A stretch of 64,000 nucleotides of DNA. Origin: Pseudomonadota bacterium. GTDB taxonomy: Bacteria > Pseudomonadota > Alphaproteobacteria > Rhizobiales > Aestuariivirgaceae. Shown here in pieces: positions 55,541-63,376 of the stretch. The translations under genes and the position numbers were made by a program. The DNA lies in assembly GCA_963205315.1 (NCBI GenBank), contig CAUJIO010000056.1, positions 1 to 64,000 of the forward strand. The letters are read 5' to 3'. Position 1 is the stretch's first letter, and each line of letters starts with the position of its first letter. A model generated the notes under the pieces. That model saw nothing but the letters and a program-made list of their open reading frames with translations, was not told where the DNA came from and made no database searches.

Positions 55541-56089
55541 GTGATACTGGCTGCGCCCGGATTAACCATGCAGTTTCCGAGACTTTTTGCTCAATTAACA
55601 GCTGCACTCGAAGACCTCTCCTTTAGGAGTGCAGTCGAATTACTTATGGTCTTCGCGGGACTTAATTTCCTTTGGGAAGTGGCACAACTTCCTCTTTATG
55701 ACATCTGGTACGAGGCGTCCTTGGGCAGCATCGCCTTCGCCGTGCTGCACTGTACGGTGGGTGACGTTCTCATCGGCATCAACAGCGCGATTGTCGCCTT
55801 TCTGGTTGTTGCCGGTGTCTATCAGTCAAGGACCCCGCCGCTTTGGGTCGTGGGCTTGATGTTCGTTGTGATCTCTGTTGGCTATACGGTTTACAGCGAG
55901 TGGCTCAATGTTTCCGTCCGGAGGAGCTGGGGCTATAGCAGCTTGATGCCGACGGTTCCGCCACTTATGACAGGTCTTTCACCACTTCTGCAGTGGATTA
56001 TCGTGCCAATCGTAACACTAAGGATTGCCAGGACCCAGCTGCACCGGCGCTGGCGTCAACCGTCATCTTCAGAAGACAGGAAAACGTAA
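55541..56089 (+). CDS. membrane protein of unknown function
   Basis: 182 residues from GTG at 55541 (or ATG at 55568). About four hydrophobic segments (FAGLNFLWEVAQLPLYDIW; ASLGSIAFAVLHCTVGDVL; VVGLMFVVISVGYTVYSEW; LSPLLQWIIVPIVTLRIA). A Cys/His pair in the second (LHCTVGD) is the only possible metal site. No family recognised. Ends exactly where the L,D-transpeptidase starts, so it belongs to that operon. Confidence 0.7.
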   Translation: MILAAPGLTMQFPRLFAQLTAALEDLSFRSAVELLMVFAGLNFLWEVAQLPLYDIWYEASLGSIAFAVLHCTVGDVLIGINSAIVAFLVVAGVYQSRTPPLWVVGLMFVVISVGYTVYSEWLNVSVRRSWGYSSLMPTVPPLMTGLSPLLQWIIVPIVTLRIARTQLHRRWRQPSSSEDRKT

Positions 56090-56800
56090 ATGGTTGCCTT
56101 CTTGACCCGCCGCCGGTGGCTTGCCTCCGCTCTGACCGTCATGACGCTGGGGGGCAGTAGATTGGCCATGGGCAACGCGCTCTACGGGGGCGAGGACGAG
56201 GAATATTTCGACCCGGCTTTACTGCCACCAGCAGAGTCTGAGATCGACTTCCCGATCGAGAAAGTGAACCTTCGCAGCATCCCCAAACGTTTCCGCCGGC
56301 AGATTGTCGACTTCGAAGGCACCGAAGCCTTAGGGACGATTATCGTCGAACCCGATAATCGGTTCTTGTACTATGTCATCGAACAGGGACAGGTTATCCG
56401 ATACGGTGTGGGGGTAGGGCGTGCCGGATTTGCGTGGTCGGGGAACGCGATTGTTGGCATGAAGCGTCGTTGGCCGCGTTGGGTACCGCCACGCAGCATG
56501 GTTGACCGGGATGCCAACGCTCGCCGCTGGATCAACGGTCAGCCTGGAGGACCAGACAACCCGCTAGGCGCTCGGGCTCTTTATCTGTTCTCCAACGGCG
56601 CTGATACCTTGTATCGGATCCACGGGACGAATGAGCCAGAGACTATCGGCAAGGCTGTTTCCTCAGGGTGCATACGAATGTTAAATGAGGATGTGGCTCA
56701 TCTCTATGAGCTTGTTGAAGTTGGCACACCTGTGATCGTTCGCTCAACTCATGATGTCAGACAACAAAACGAATCCAGTATCTATCACCACAAGTCATGA
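56090..56800 (+). CDS. L,D-transpeptidase (YkuD domain), copy 3
   Basis: 236 residues, signal peptide, YkuD domain with YGVGVGRAGFAWSG, NPLGARALYLFSNG, RIHGTNEPETIG and catalytic Cys in SSGCIRML. Third paralogue of the enzymes at 26930 and 48787. It begins directly after the preceding stop codon. The 281 bp after it contain no gene I can support. Confidence 0.92.
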   Translation: MVAFLTRRRWLASALTVMTLGGSRLAMGNALYGGEDEEYFDPALLPPAESEIDFPIEKVNLRSIPKRFRRQIVDFEGTEALGTIIVEPDNRFLYYVIEQGQVIRYGVGVGRAGFAWSGNAIVGMKRRWPRWVPPRSMVDRDANARRWINGQPGGPDNPLGARALYLFSNGADTLYRIHGTNEPETIGKAVSSGCIRMLNEDVAHLYELVEVGTPVIVRSTHDVRQQNESSIYHHKS

Positions 56801-57081
56801 TCGCTCTCGAACCTCAATTTAAGCTGTTCTGCTCGAACGAGATCAACTTAGCACCACCGATAGCCGAGGTATTGAAGCCACATCTAGCCTTCTCGTGCGT
56901 GAAACCAGCAAATTCTGGGTATTGGACGCCGACAGCCCGGAAGTTGTGCTAGCGGCAAGCCGCCACACTCCCAGTCCTCCAGCTGTTTGTTGGCGGTGCG
57001 AGAATGGCGTATGATTGGCGTGCTCGAAGACATCCAGGATATCACCGCCTGTATATGAGAGCTGACTAACGGAGAAACGCC

Positions 57082-57978
57082 ATGAAGTGCTCATTTCAAT
57101 TGGGTCCCAGCCTGCGGTTGCATATCTCCATGACGATCTTGATTCTGCTCTTTCCCGTATTTTTCGTACGCAGTGGGAATGCTGAGAGTATCCATGAACT
57201 TGCGCAGCATACCCACATTCACGGAATTTCATACAATCGGGATGCTGGCGAAGCAGAACTGCTGCTCGCTACTCATCACGGAATGTTTGCTGTGTTGCGA
57301 GATGGCACGGCGAAACAGATTTCTTCCACACACGATTTCATGGGATTCTCAGCTGATCCAGGCGACCCGCTGAGGTATTTTGGAAGTGGCCATCCTGCAG
57401 GTGGCGGTAACTCGGGTTTCCTTGAGTCGCGCGACAATGGCTCAACTTGGTCGAGAGTGTCGGACGGAATCAATGGACCGGTCGATTTTCACAGTCTTGC
57501 CGTGAGCGCGGCCAATCCGACGGTAATCTATGGTGTCTTCGACGGCATCCAGAAAAGCTCCGATGGAGGCACCACGTGGCGGATCTCTGGCACTGTTCCA
57601 GATGATTTGGTTCAATTGGCTGCCTCTTCAAAGAGCACTGAACAAATTTTTGCCGCCACCAAGAGCGGCTTGAAAATCAGCAACAATTCGGGTCAGTCCT
57701 GGAGGACTGCTTCATTTGATGGCGAAATTGTCACTGCCGTCCAGGTTGAACGGGATGCAACCATCTATGCATTTGTACTCGGTCATGGGTTCCTGAAAAG
57801 CAATGAGTCAAATCTCAGCGACTGGATTCCGCTGTCCAACTCCTTCGGAAAGGCGATTCCGCTTCATATGGCGACAAAGCCCGGTACTCCGAGCCAGATG
57901 GTCGTTTCCACGCAGACCAGCGAAGTCTTCGAGTCACAAGATGGTGGAAAGACTTGGCGACCGTTCGGCCAGCCTTGA
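57082..57978 (+). CDS. F510_1955-type exported beta-propeller protein
   Basis: 298 residues: signal peptide (to about residue 35), then BNR/sialidase-type repeats with repeated SxDGGxTW loops (SRDNGSTWSRVSDG, SSDGGTTWRISG, SNNSGQSWR, SQDGGKTWRPFG) and the start HTHIHGISYN. Matches the F510_1955 family of predicted glycosyl-hydrolase-like proteins, of unproven activity. The cytochrome c gene begins 2 bp after its stop, so the two form an operon. Confidence 0.82.
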   Translation: MKCSFQLGPSLRLHISMTILILLFPVFFVRSGNAESIHELAQHTHIHGISYNRDAGEAELLLATHHGMFAVLRDGTAKQISSTHDFMGFSADPGDPLRYFGSGHPAGGGNSGFLESRDNGSTWSRVSDGINGPVDFHSLAVSAANPTVIYGVFDGIQKSSDGGTTWRISGTVPDDLVQLAASSKSTEQIFAATKSGLKISNNSGQSWRTASFDGEIVTAVQVERDATIYAFVLGHGFLKSNESNLSDWIPLSNSFGKAIPLHMATKPGTPSQMVVSTQTSEVFESQDGGKTWRPFGQP

Positions 57979-57980
57979 TC

Positions 57981-58490
57981 ATGAAGTTTCTAGACAACAG
58001 GTCCATCTTCATCGTGCCTGCGATGCTGGTCTTTGCGATGGCTGGGACAGGGTTGTCACTTTTGGACTTCGATGACCCTGCAAGAGTCGCTACCAAGCGT
58101 TCCTCAACCGATCAGGCGTCGATCGATCAAGGACGGATTTGGTACGAGTCCTATTGTGCCGGTTGTCATGGAAAAAACCTTGAGGGTCAACCCAATTGGA
58201 AAAGTCCTTTGCCCAGTGGCCGACTCCCGGCGCCTCCCCATGATGCCAGCGGGCACACTTGGCACCATCCGGATGATATCTTGGCTAGTATCATATTGAG
58301 AGGGCTTAAACCTTTCGCCGGTGAAGAGTATGAAAGCGACATGCCTGCGTTCGAAGGAGTGTTGAGTGTGGAACAGGTCAACGACATCCTGGCGTACATC
58401 AAGGACAGATGGCCGGAGCGCGAACGCAGCTACCAGGATCAGATGACGGATCACGCATCAAACTCTGCCCCAGCGTCGCCCGCTAACTAG
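57981..58490 (+). CDS. membrane-anchored c-type cytochrome
   Basis: 169 residues: N-terminal membrane anchor (SIFIVPAMLVFAMAGTGLSLL), one haem c site C-A-G-C-H (YCAGCHGKNLEGQP) and a distal Met candidate (SDMPAFEGV). Electron carrier in the periplasm. It is a plausible donor to the CuA subunit encoded at 59291. Confidence 0.92.
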   Translation: MKFLDNRSIFIVPAMLVFAMAGTGLSLLDFDDPARVATKRSSTDQASIDQGRIWYESYCAGCHGKNLEGQPNWKSPLPSGRLPAPPHDASGHTWHHPDDILASIILRGLKPFAGEEYESDMPAFEGVLSVEQVNDILAYIKDRWPERERSYQDQMTDHASNSAPASPAN

Positions 58491-58836
58491 GTGGTGGCGA
58501 TCAGTGAATATCGAAGTAAAAATTTTCGTTGATCAGCCTGGAGTAGAGAAGTGGTACCCGAAGAGAAATGAACACCGATGGCTGAATGCGACTGCGACTT
58601 GCAACTTCACTGCGGCGGTCGCGCTCAGTCCCTCAATGGGTTGAAGGCTGGAAAAGAAGACAAGCGCCGTGAGAAACTTATCCATGAAAGCTCTTGGTAT
58701 TGTAATCACTTAAGGAGGGCATGCTGAACATTACCCATTGGGACCTTTGGGCTCCAATAGACATTTGCAATTGTTTCGATGGTCAAGCTTGACCTAGGTC
58801 AATGCAGTTGAGGATGGCTTTGAAGTATTTAGAATT
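58491..58836. other. intergenic region between the cytochrome c gene and the oxidase-like cluster
   Basis: 346 bp. It holds two overlapping 49- to 50-codon frames: plus strand 58578-58727 (Cys-rich, MAECDCDLQLHCGG) and minus strand (a signal-like MDKFLTALVFFSSLQP). Neither is accepted. The TTGAC-N4-GTCAA palindrome at 58789-58802 and the promoter for 58837 are here. Confidence 0.45.
58789..58802. promoter_or_regulatory. FixK/FNR-type palindrome before the oxidase-like cluster
   Basis: TTGACCTAGGTCAA is a perfect 14-bp palindrome of the TTGA(C/T)-N4-(G/A)TCAA type bound by FNR-superfamily regulators. Centred about 41 bp upstream of the start at 58837, an activation-compatible place if the start site lies near the gene. 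Confidence 0.6.
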
Positions 58837-59211
58837 ATGAGACTGGTTGGCATCGCTCTGATACTCCGCCTATCCCGCTGGCTTCTGCCGGTGATAGTGG
58901 GCGTTGCCTTCGCTCTTTCGACTGCACATCCAAGCGGATCATTGGCCACCGCAGAGGCTGTGACGCACGGATACAGCCAAGCCATAGCTGCAGACGGCCA
59001 CGCCATGCCAGCCCATAAATGCCCGGAAGACTTAAAAGGTCACCCGTGTTGTCAGACTGGGGCTGGGTGCATGGCGTTCACACTCATAGAAAACTGCCCA
59101 CCGACTGATGTTCCTGCCACTCAGATTGTGCATGGAGCATTGATTTCGGTCCTTGCGACACGGTTGATCGCTCCACCACTGCCGCCTCCCATTTCCCTCG
59201 TCTTCGCCTGA
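58837..59211 (+). CDS. small secreted Cys/His-rich protein, candidate copper leader
   Basis: 124 residues: hydrophobic N terminus, a His/Cys-rich centre (DGHAMPAHKCPEDLKGHPCCQTGAGC, seen in parts) and a Pro-rich C terminus (IAPPLPPPISLVFA). Same layout as the proteins at 20255, 46768 and 51062, here before the CuA/oxidase-like cluster, but the PP-R ending is replaced by PPLPPP. Two hairpins lie between it and the next gene. Role inferred from position. Confidence 0.7.
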   Translation: MRLVGIALILRLSRWLLPVIVGVAFALSTAHPSGSLATAEAVTHGYSQAIAADGHAMPAHKCPEDLKGHPCCQTGAGCMAFTLIENCPPTDVPATQIVHGALISVLATRLIAPPLPPPISLVFA

Positions 59212-59216
59212 GTGTG

Positions 59217-59255
59217 CCGGTCTGTCGGACCGGATGAGCGGTGGCAAACTGCCGC
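59217..59255 (+). promoter_or_regulatory. tandem stem-loops between leader and CuA gene
   Basis: First hairpin CCGGTC-tgtcg-GACCGG (59217-59233), second GCGG...CCGC (59238-59255) with two additional wobble pairs. They follow the leader stop (59211) and precede the start at 59291. Confidence 0.5.
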
Positions 59256-59290
59256 CCAACGTGTGCGATTGATGACAGGATTGAACACCA

Positions 59291-60031
59291 ATGACTGGAA
59301 AACCAGCGGGTCCGCGCCAAGATGGCCGGGCTAGCCTAAGCACGCGCCGCGGTTTTATCGCGGCTGCCAGCCTCGGCGCCGTGAGCCTCTATGGATTATG
59401 GGCGGGACTTGGCGCGGCACCCTTACGCTTTTGGGATCTCGGCGGCGCAGATATGAGTGACATGGAAATGTCAAGCGGGGGGCACGGGTCTACAGGCGGC
59501 CTGTCACCCGAGGAGTTCCGCCGCATGGCTGAAGAATTCAATGATAAACATCGGCAGACAGATGGAAGTGTTTCTGTCACGCCCGCCGAGAATGGGCAGT
59601 CCGTGACGGGAATGGAAATGCCTACCGAGCCTGATAACGCGGCCTTACCAATGCCCGACATGGACATGTCGGAAACGGACGGTCACGCGGGCCATCAGAT
59701 GCCAAGCGTGACGGAGACGGAACAGGCTGCCTCGCATGACAGCGAAGTGCTGCCATTGGAAGTCTATGTGCTGGCGCAACAATGGTCGTTCGACCCGTCC
59801 CTGCTTCGGCTGAAGGCCTACCAGCCCTATCGTTTCCGAATGATGGCGGTGGATGCCGCCCATGGCGCGTCAATTCAGCTCGGCAGTGCCAGCCATATCA
59901 TTCGGCTTCCCAAAGGGGCGCTGGTCGAACGTGAACTCTCTTTCACTCAACCCGGAGAATATCTCCTGTATTGCACCATTTATTGCGGCGAAGGCCACCA
60001 ATTTATGAGCGCCAAAATCATCGTCGCGTGA
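59291..60031 (+). CDS. CuA-containing oxidase subunit II-like protein
   Basis: 246 residues. A twin-Arg-like signal or anchor (STRRGFIAAASLGAVSL), a long His/Met/Asp-rich linker (residues 50-150), and a cupredoxin with a complete CuA site: H191 (DAAHGAS), C228, C232, H236 and M239 (CTIYCGEGHQFM). The Glu whose backbone carbonyl normally contributes is Ile230. It should take electrons from a c-type cytochrome and pass them to the membrane subunit encoded 7 bp downstream. Confidence 0.88.
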   Translation: MTGKPAGPRQDGRASLSTRRGFIAAASLGAVSLYGLWAGLGAAPLRFWDLGGADMSDMEMSSGGHGSTGGLSPEEFRRMAEEFNDKHRQTDGSVSVTPAENGQSVTGMEMPTEPDNAALPMPDMDMSETDGHAGHQMPSVTETEQAASHDSEVLPLEVYVLAQQWSFDPSLLRLKAYQPYRFRMMAVDAAHGASIQLGSASHIIRLPKGALVERELSFTQPGEYLLYCTIYCGEGHQFMSAKIIVA

Positions 60032-60038
60032 GGACACC

Positions 60039-61706
60039 ATGACCATCCAATCGATTTCCAGGAAGTTGAATGACCTCCCATCCTCTGACCGACTGTTCCT
60101 GAAGACGTTCGCTGGAGTGGCGCTTGCCTCCCTGTTGGTCGGATTGTTGTTTGGCTTGGCAACAGCCCTCATTCGCACCGGTTATGCGGAAGCGGAATCA
60201 TCTACCGGATACCGCATGATGACGGCACATGGCGTCACCGTGTTCTTCTATTGGCTCTACTTCGCTCAAATGGCGTTCCTGCTGGCGCTCGCCGCTTCGC
60301 AGTTCGAGGGTAAGCCCCGTATCGCCTGGGCGCCCGCAGCCTGGACGGGGCTATTGGCAATGGTGTTGGGCTTCTTTGCCAGCCAGTCCGGCACCTACCT
60401 CGGAACACCTCTGCTCTATGACGGCTCCCCGGAACTCGTGGGTGAGAACATGTTGTCGGCCGGCATTTTCTATTCCGGCTATGTGCTCCTCGCCGCGGGT
60501 CTCTTCCTGCTGGCAGCCAGCGCAATTGCCACAACGCTCGCGGCCAAACCCAGCGGCGTGAAGGACGTCTGGTCGACTATCGGCTTTGCCGTGACTGCTT
60601 GGGCCGGGCTCGTGATGGTCAGCAGCATTGCCACACTCAACACATTTCTTCCGGCCACCGCATGGGCTTTTGGACTGGCGGCGATGCCAGCCAACCATGA
60701 AACCGGTTGGCATCTACTCTTCCACAATCTGCATTATCTGCCACTGATGGGAACAGTCATCATCTGGTATGCGGTAATCCAGGACATCACCGGCGTGGGC
60801 TCGATCTTCGGACAACGTTTCTCGAAAATAATCTTTACGCTTTACCTTGTCTTCGTTCCGCCAACGTCGCTCTATCATATGTTCCTCGAGCCGGACCTGT
60901 CGCCGTTTCTGCGTGGACTCGGATCCCTCCTGTCACTGTTCATCAGCGTGCCGACGATCGCGGTATTCCTGGTGATCGTCACCTCGCTCGAGGCCCATGC
61001 GCGCGCACGGGGTGCGCGAGGGCTCTTCGGCTGGCTACGCAGCCTCCCGTGGAACAATCCAGCGGTCTCTGCGATCGGCTGGGCAGTGGTCAACCTGGCG
61101 CTGGGTGGCATCTTTGCCTTCGTTCTCATCCAAGAGCGCTTGGCGCCGTTACTCAGCGATACGTTCTTCGTACCGGCCTACTTTCACTTCCTGACCATCG
61201 GTACCGTCACGCTTACACTATTGGCAGCTTTCGCCTGGGCCATGCCTTCAGTGTTCGGCCGCAAACTCCTGGCGCCGCGCCTGCTGACTGCTATACCCGC
61301 GGTGCTCACGTTCGGGTTGGCGCTGTTCGGGGGCGCCGGGATGGCGGCCGGATTGAGCGGCATGCCGCGCCGCGTGCTCGATCCGGCCTATGACGGGGCC
61401 GCACCTCAGGTGTGGACGGCCATGTCGCCCTATATTGCCGCAGGCGCAATCATCATGGCGGTTTCGCTCACAGCGTATGTGGTGGTCCTGACGGCCACTG
61501 CGATGGGCGCACCGGCCCCAAAGTCAGCCATCGCACCCGCTACGCCTCGCTCGGAAGGCGACCTCATGGTATTCCGCCAGCCGGCCTGGACGGCATCACT
61601 TGCCGTCGCGATTCTGGTTGGTGGGATGTATGCCGCCACGCTTGTCGCATTCTCCATTCTGCGAGCCCTGCCACTCGTGGCCGGGGCTGCAACCGGTGCC
61701 CACTGA
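60039..61706 (+). CDS. B-family (ba3-like) heme-copper oxidase subunit I with altered active site
   Basis: 555 residues, about 13 membrane helices. Alignment to Thermus ba3 (recalled) is anchored by LFGWLRSLPWNNPA. Low-spin haem ligands H64 (TAHGVT) and H383 remain, as does the first CuB His H229 with the cross-link Tyr233 (FHNLHY). But the CuB His-His pair is Y279-H280 (SLYHMFLEP), and the high-spin haem ligand is Y381 (VPAYFHF). Two of the ligands needed for O2 reduction are thus missing, while the fold and CuA partner are kept. It may be a redox protein with a different reaction or no catalysis. Confidence 0.88.
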   Translation: MTIQSISRKLNDLPSSDRLFLKTFAGVALASLLVGLLFGLATALIRTGYAEAESSTGYRMMTAHGVTVFFYWLYFAQMAFLLALAASQFEGKPRIAWAPAAWTGLLAMVLGFFASQSGTYLGTPLLYDGSPELVGENMLSAGIFYSGYVLLAAGLFLLAASAIATTLAAKPSGVKDVWSTIGFAVTAWAGLVMVSSIATLNTFLPATAWAFGLAAMPANHETGWHLLFHNLHYLPLMGTVIIWYAVIQDITGVGSIFGQRFSKIIFTLYLVFVPPTSLYHMFLEPDLSPFLRGLGSLLSLFISVPTIAVFLVIVTSLEAHARARGARGLFGWLRSLPWNNPAVSAIGWAVVNLALGGIFAFVLIQERLAPLLSDTFFVPAYFHFLTIGTVTLTLLAAFAWAMPSVFGRKLLAPRLLTAIPAVLTFGLALFGGAGMAAGLSGMPRRVLDPAYDGAAPQVWTAMSPYIAAGAIIMAVSLTAYVVVLTATAMGAPAPKSAIAPATPRSEGDLMVFRQPAWTASLAVAILVGGMYAATLVAFSILRALPLVAGAATGAH

Positions 61707-61718
61707 GGAGTAACCAAC

Positions 61719-61916
61719 ATGACCGAAGATTCCATTCTCGTTGCATTCGTCTGGCTGATCTGGACGGCACTGGCCGTCCTTTATGCCTTCGTGCCGATGT
61801 TCTCCATGCCTGGCAGCGCCATGGTGTGGGGCAGCGGAGCCGCCGTCTTTCTCGGACTGGCGATCATGACGGCAGCCCGCGAAATTCAACTGAAATCTAC
61901 TACGCAACGCCACTGA
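61719..61916 (+). CDS. small two-span membrane protein of the oxidase-like cluster
   Basis: 65 residues with two hydrophobic segments (ILVAFVWLIWTALAVLYAFV and AMVWGSGAAVFLGLAIM). 12 bp after the subunit I gene, GGAG ribosome site. Possibly a small accessory subunit (as in other oxidases), family unknown. Confidence 0.7.
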   Translation: MTEDSILVAFVWLIWTALAVLYAFVPMFSMPGSAMVWGSGAAVFLGLAIMTAAREIQLKSTTQRH

Positions 61917-61949
61917 GCTCATTTAGTGGATCACAAAAGGAGAATGAAA

Positions 61950-62594
61950 ATGCTGAAGACAAAATTGCTGGTCGCCGTCACTGCGGCCGCCCTGGTTTTT
62001 GGATCGCCAACTGGCTTCGCCCAGACGCAGCCCGATCCTCATCACCCGGAACAAACAGGGGCAGAAGTTACTGCTCCACCTAACCAACCGGCCGCAGGAA
62101 TGTCCATGATGAACATGATGGCTGGCATGATGAAGATGATGGGCGGCGGTCAAATGGGCATGGGTGGCATGGACATGGCCGGGATGGGCATGACGGAGCG
62201 TGTCGAGGGTCGCATCGCCTTCCTTCATGCTGAACTCCAGATCACCAATAGCCAGGCCAAGCTCTGGGACGCCTATGCCGGCGCACTCAGGGACAATGCC
62301 AGGCGCCTCAAGGACAGTGGTGGCGGCATGATGGCTGGCATGCAGGGTCCGGCGTTGCTTGGCCAGCTGGATGCGCAGGAGAAGATGCTTAGTGCCCGTC
62401 TCGAAGGTGTCAGGGCCATGAAGGCATCATTGGCGCCGCTTTACGAAGCATTGACTGAAGACCAGCGCAAGACGGCCGATGAATTGCTGGCGCCTCACAT
62501 GGGACTCATGGGCAAAGGCATGATGCAAGGTGGCATGATGCAGGGCGGTACGACGCAGGGCGGCTCCATGCCCGTGCAGAACAGTCTGCAGTGA
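61950..62594 (+). CDS. Met-rich Spy/CpxP-like periplasmic protein
   Basis: 214 residues: signal peptide (to about 25), a Met/Gly-rich stretch (MNMMAGMMKMMGGGQMGMGG), an LTxxQ-type helical domain (AFLHAELQITNSQAKLWDAY; LYEALTEDQRKTADELLAP) and a second Met-rich tail (GKGMMQGGMMQGG). Resembles Spy/CpxP envelope chaperones, with added metal-binding Met runs. Start 61950 chosen for the GGAG at 61939. Confidence 0.88.
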   Translation: MLKTKLLVAVTAAALVFGSPTGFAQTQPDPHHPEQTGAEVTAPPNQPAAGMSMMNMMAGMMKMMGGGQMGMGGMDMAGMGMTERVEGRIAFLHAELQITNSQAKLWDAYAGALRDNARRLKDSGGGMMAGMQGPALLGQLDAQEKMLSARLEGVRAMKASLAPLYEALTEDQRKTADELLAPHMGLMGKGMMQGGMMQGGTTQGGSMPVQNSLQ

Positions 62595-62652
62595 CTTATC
62601 AATGTGCACGGCCGGCCCCCATAGGGCCGGCCAATGCCGAAGGAGTTTTTCC

Positions 62653-62994
62653 ATGGGTAGTCTCGTTTATTTTCTCATATTCGCCGGTCTGTTTGCCTTG
62701 ATGATGCGATTTGGCTGCGGATCACATGTCCTTGGTCACGGCCATGGCCACCGGCACGGTTCCGCGCCAGGGATCCCGGACGGCCTGGCCGGCGGCGACA
62801 CCGCCAAGGACCCTGTGTGCGGCATGACGGTTGACACTGCGAATGCCCTATCCAGCGTCCAGGCCGGGCAGACTTACTACTTCTGTTCAGCGACTTGCCG
62901 CGACCGCTTTGTGGCATCACCTGAAAAGTTCATCGGCAATGGCGAGAAGCCTGCAGCAACTATGGGGACCTCACATGCCTCTCACCAGCACTGA
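62653..62994 (+). CDS. YHS-domain metal-binding membrane protein
   Basis: 113 residues from the ATG at 62653 (AGGAG upstream): one membrane segment, a His-rich loop (HVLGHGHGHRHG), then a YHS domain with KDPVCGMTVD and YYFCSATCRDRF. YHS domains accompany copper ATPases and bind metal. Overlaps the next gene by 20 bp in another frame. Confidence 0.9.
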   Translation: MGSLVYFLIFAGLFALMMRFGCGSHVLGHGHGHRHGSAPGIPDGLAGGDTAKDPVCGMTVDTANALSSVQAGQTYYFCSATCRDRFVASPEKFIGNGEKPAATMGTSHASHQH

Positions 62995-63292
62995 AAGCCG
63001 CTTGGGCCATCCGGGTTTGAATGAGCCGCACCGGCTTCTGATTCCGATCATCCCACTGGGCATGAGTCTGGGTCTGTTCCTGGTGATTGCCTATGTCGCC
63101 TGCATCTTCTTCTATTTTCTGTTTCCGAACTTGATCCTTAATCACGCCGTGCTCGCGCTCTTTCTCCCGGGCTTCAAACTCCTCGACTGGCCGAGCTTTC
63201 TGCTCGGATTGATCGAGAGCTTTGGTTACGGCTGGGTCGTGGCACTGGTGTTTGGGCCACTATTCAATTTCTTCTCGGCGCGACAGAGCTGA
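62975..63292 (+). CDS. DUF5676 membrane protein
   Basis: 105 residues with two to three hydrophobic segments (LGMSLGLFLVIAYVACIFFYFLFP; ESFGYGWVVALVFGPLFNFF). Matches DUF5676, a family often beside YHS-domain proteins. It starts inside the YHS gene (20-bp overlap), which suggests translational coupling. Confidence 0.85.
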   Translation: MPLTSTESRLGHPGLNEPHRLLIPIIPLGMSLGLFLVIAYVACIFFYFLFPNLILNHAVLALFLPGFKLLDWPSFLLGLIESFGYGWVVALVFGPLFNFFSARQS

Positions 63293-63376
63293 GGGAAGGA
63301 CTGTTGGACTAGGTCAGTGGTGCTTGTGCGCACTGAATAAATCTGTGTTGCTCCAAATCCTCGTGGGGAATGAAAA

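Noticed and set aside
56843-57232. Minus-strand frame over the gap and the start of the propeller gene
   Set aside because: Antisense to a well-supported signal peptide and rich in Ser/Arg, typical of a shadow.
63293-63376. Possible FNR-type site before ftsH (TTGGACTAGGTCAG)
   Set aside because: Half-sites do not match well enough (extra base and a mismatched end).
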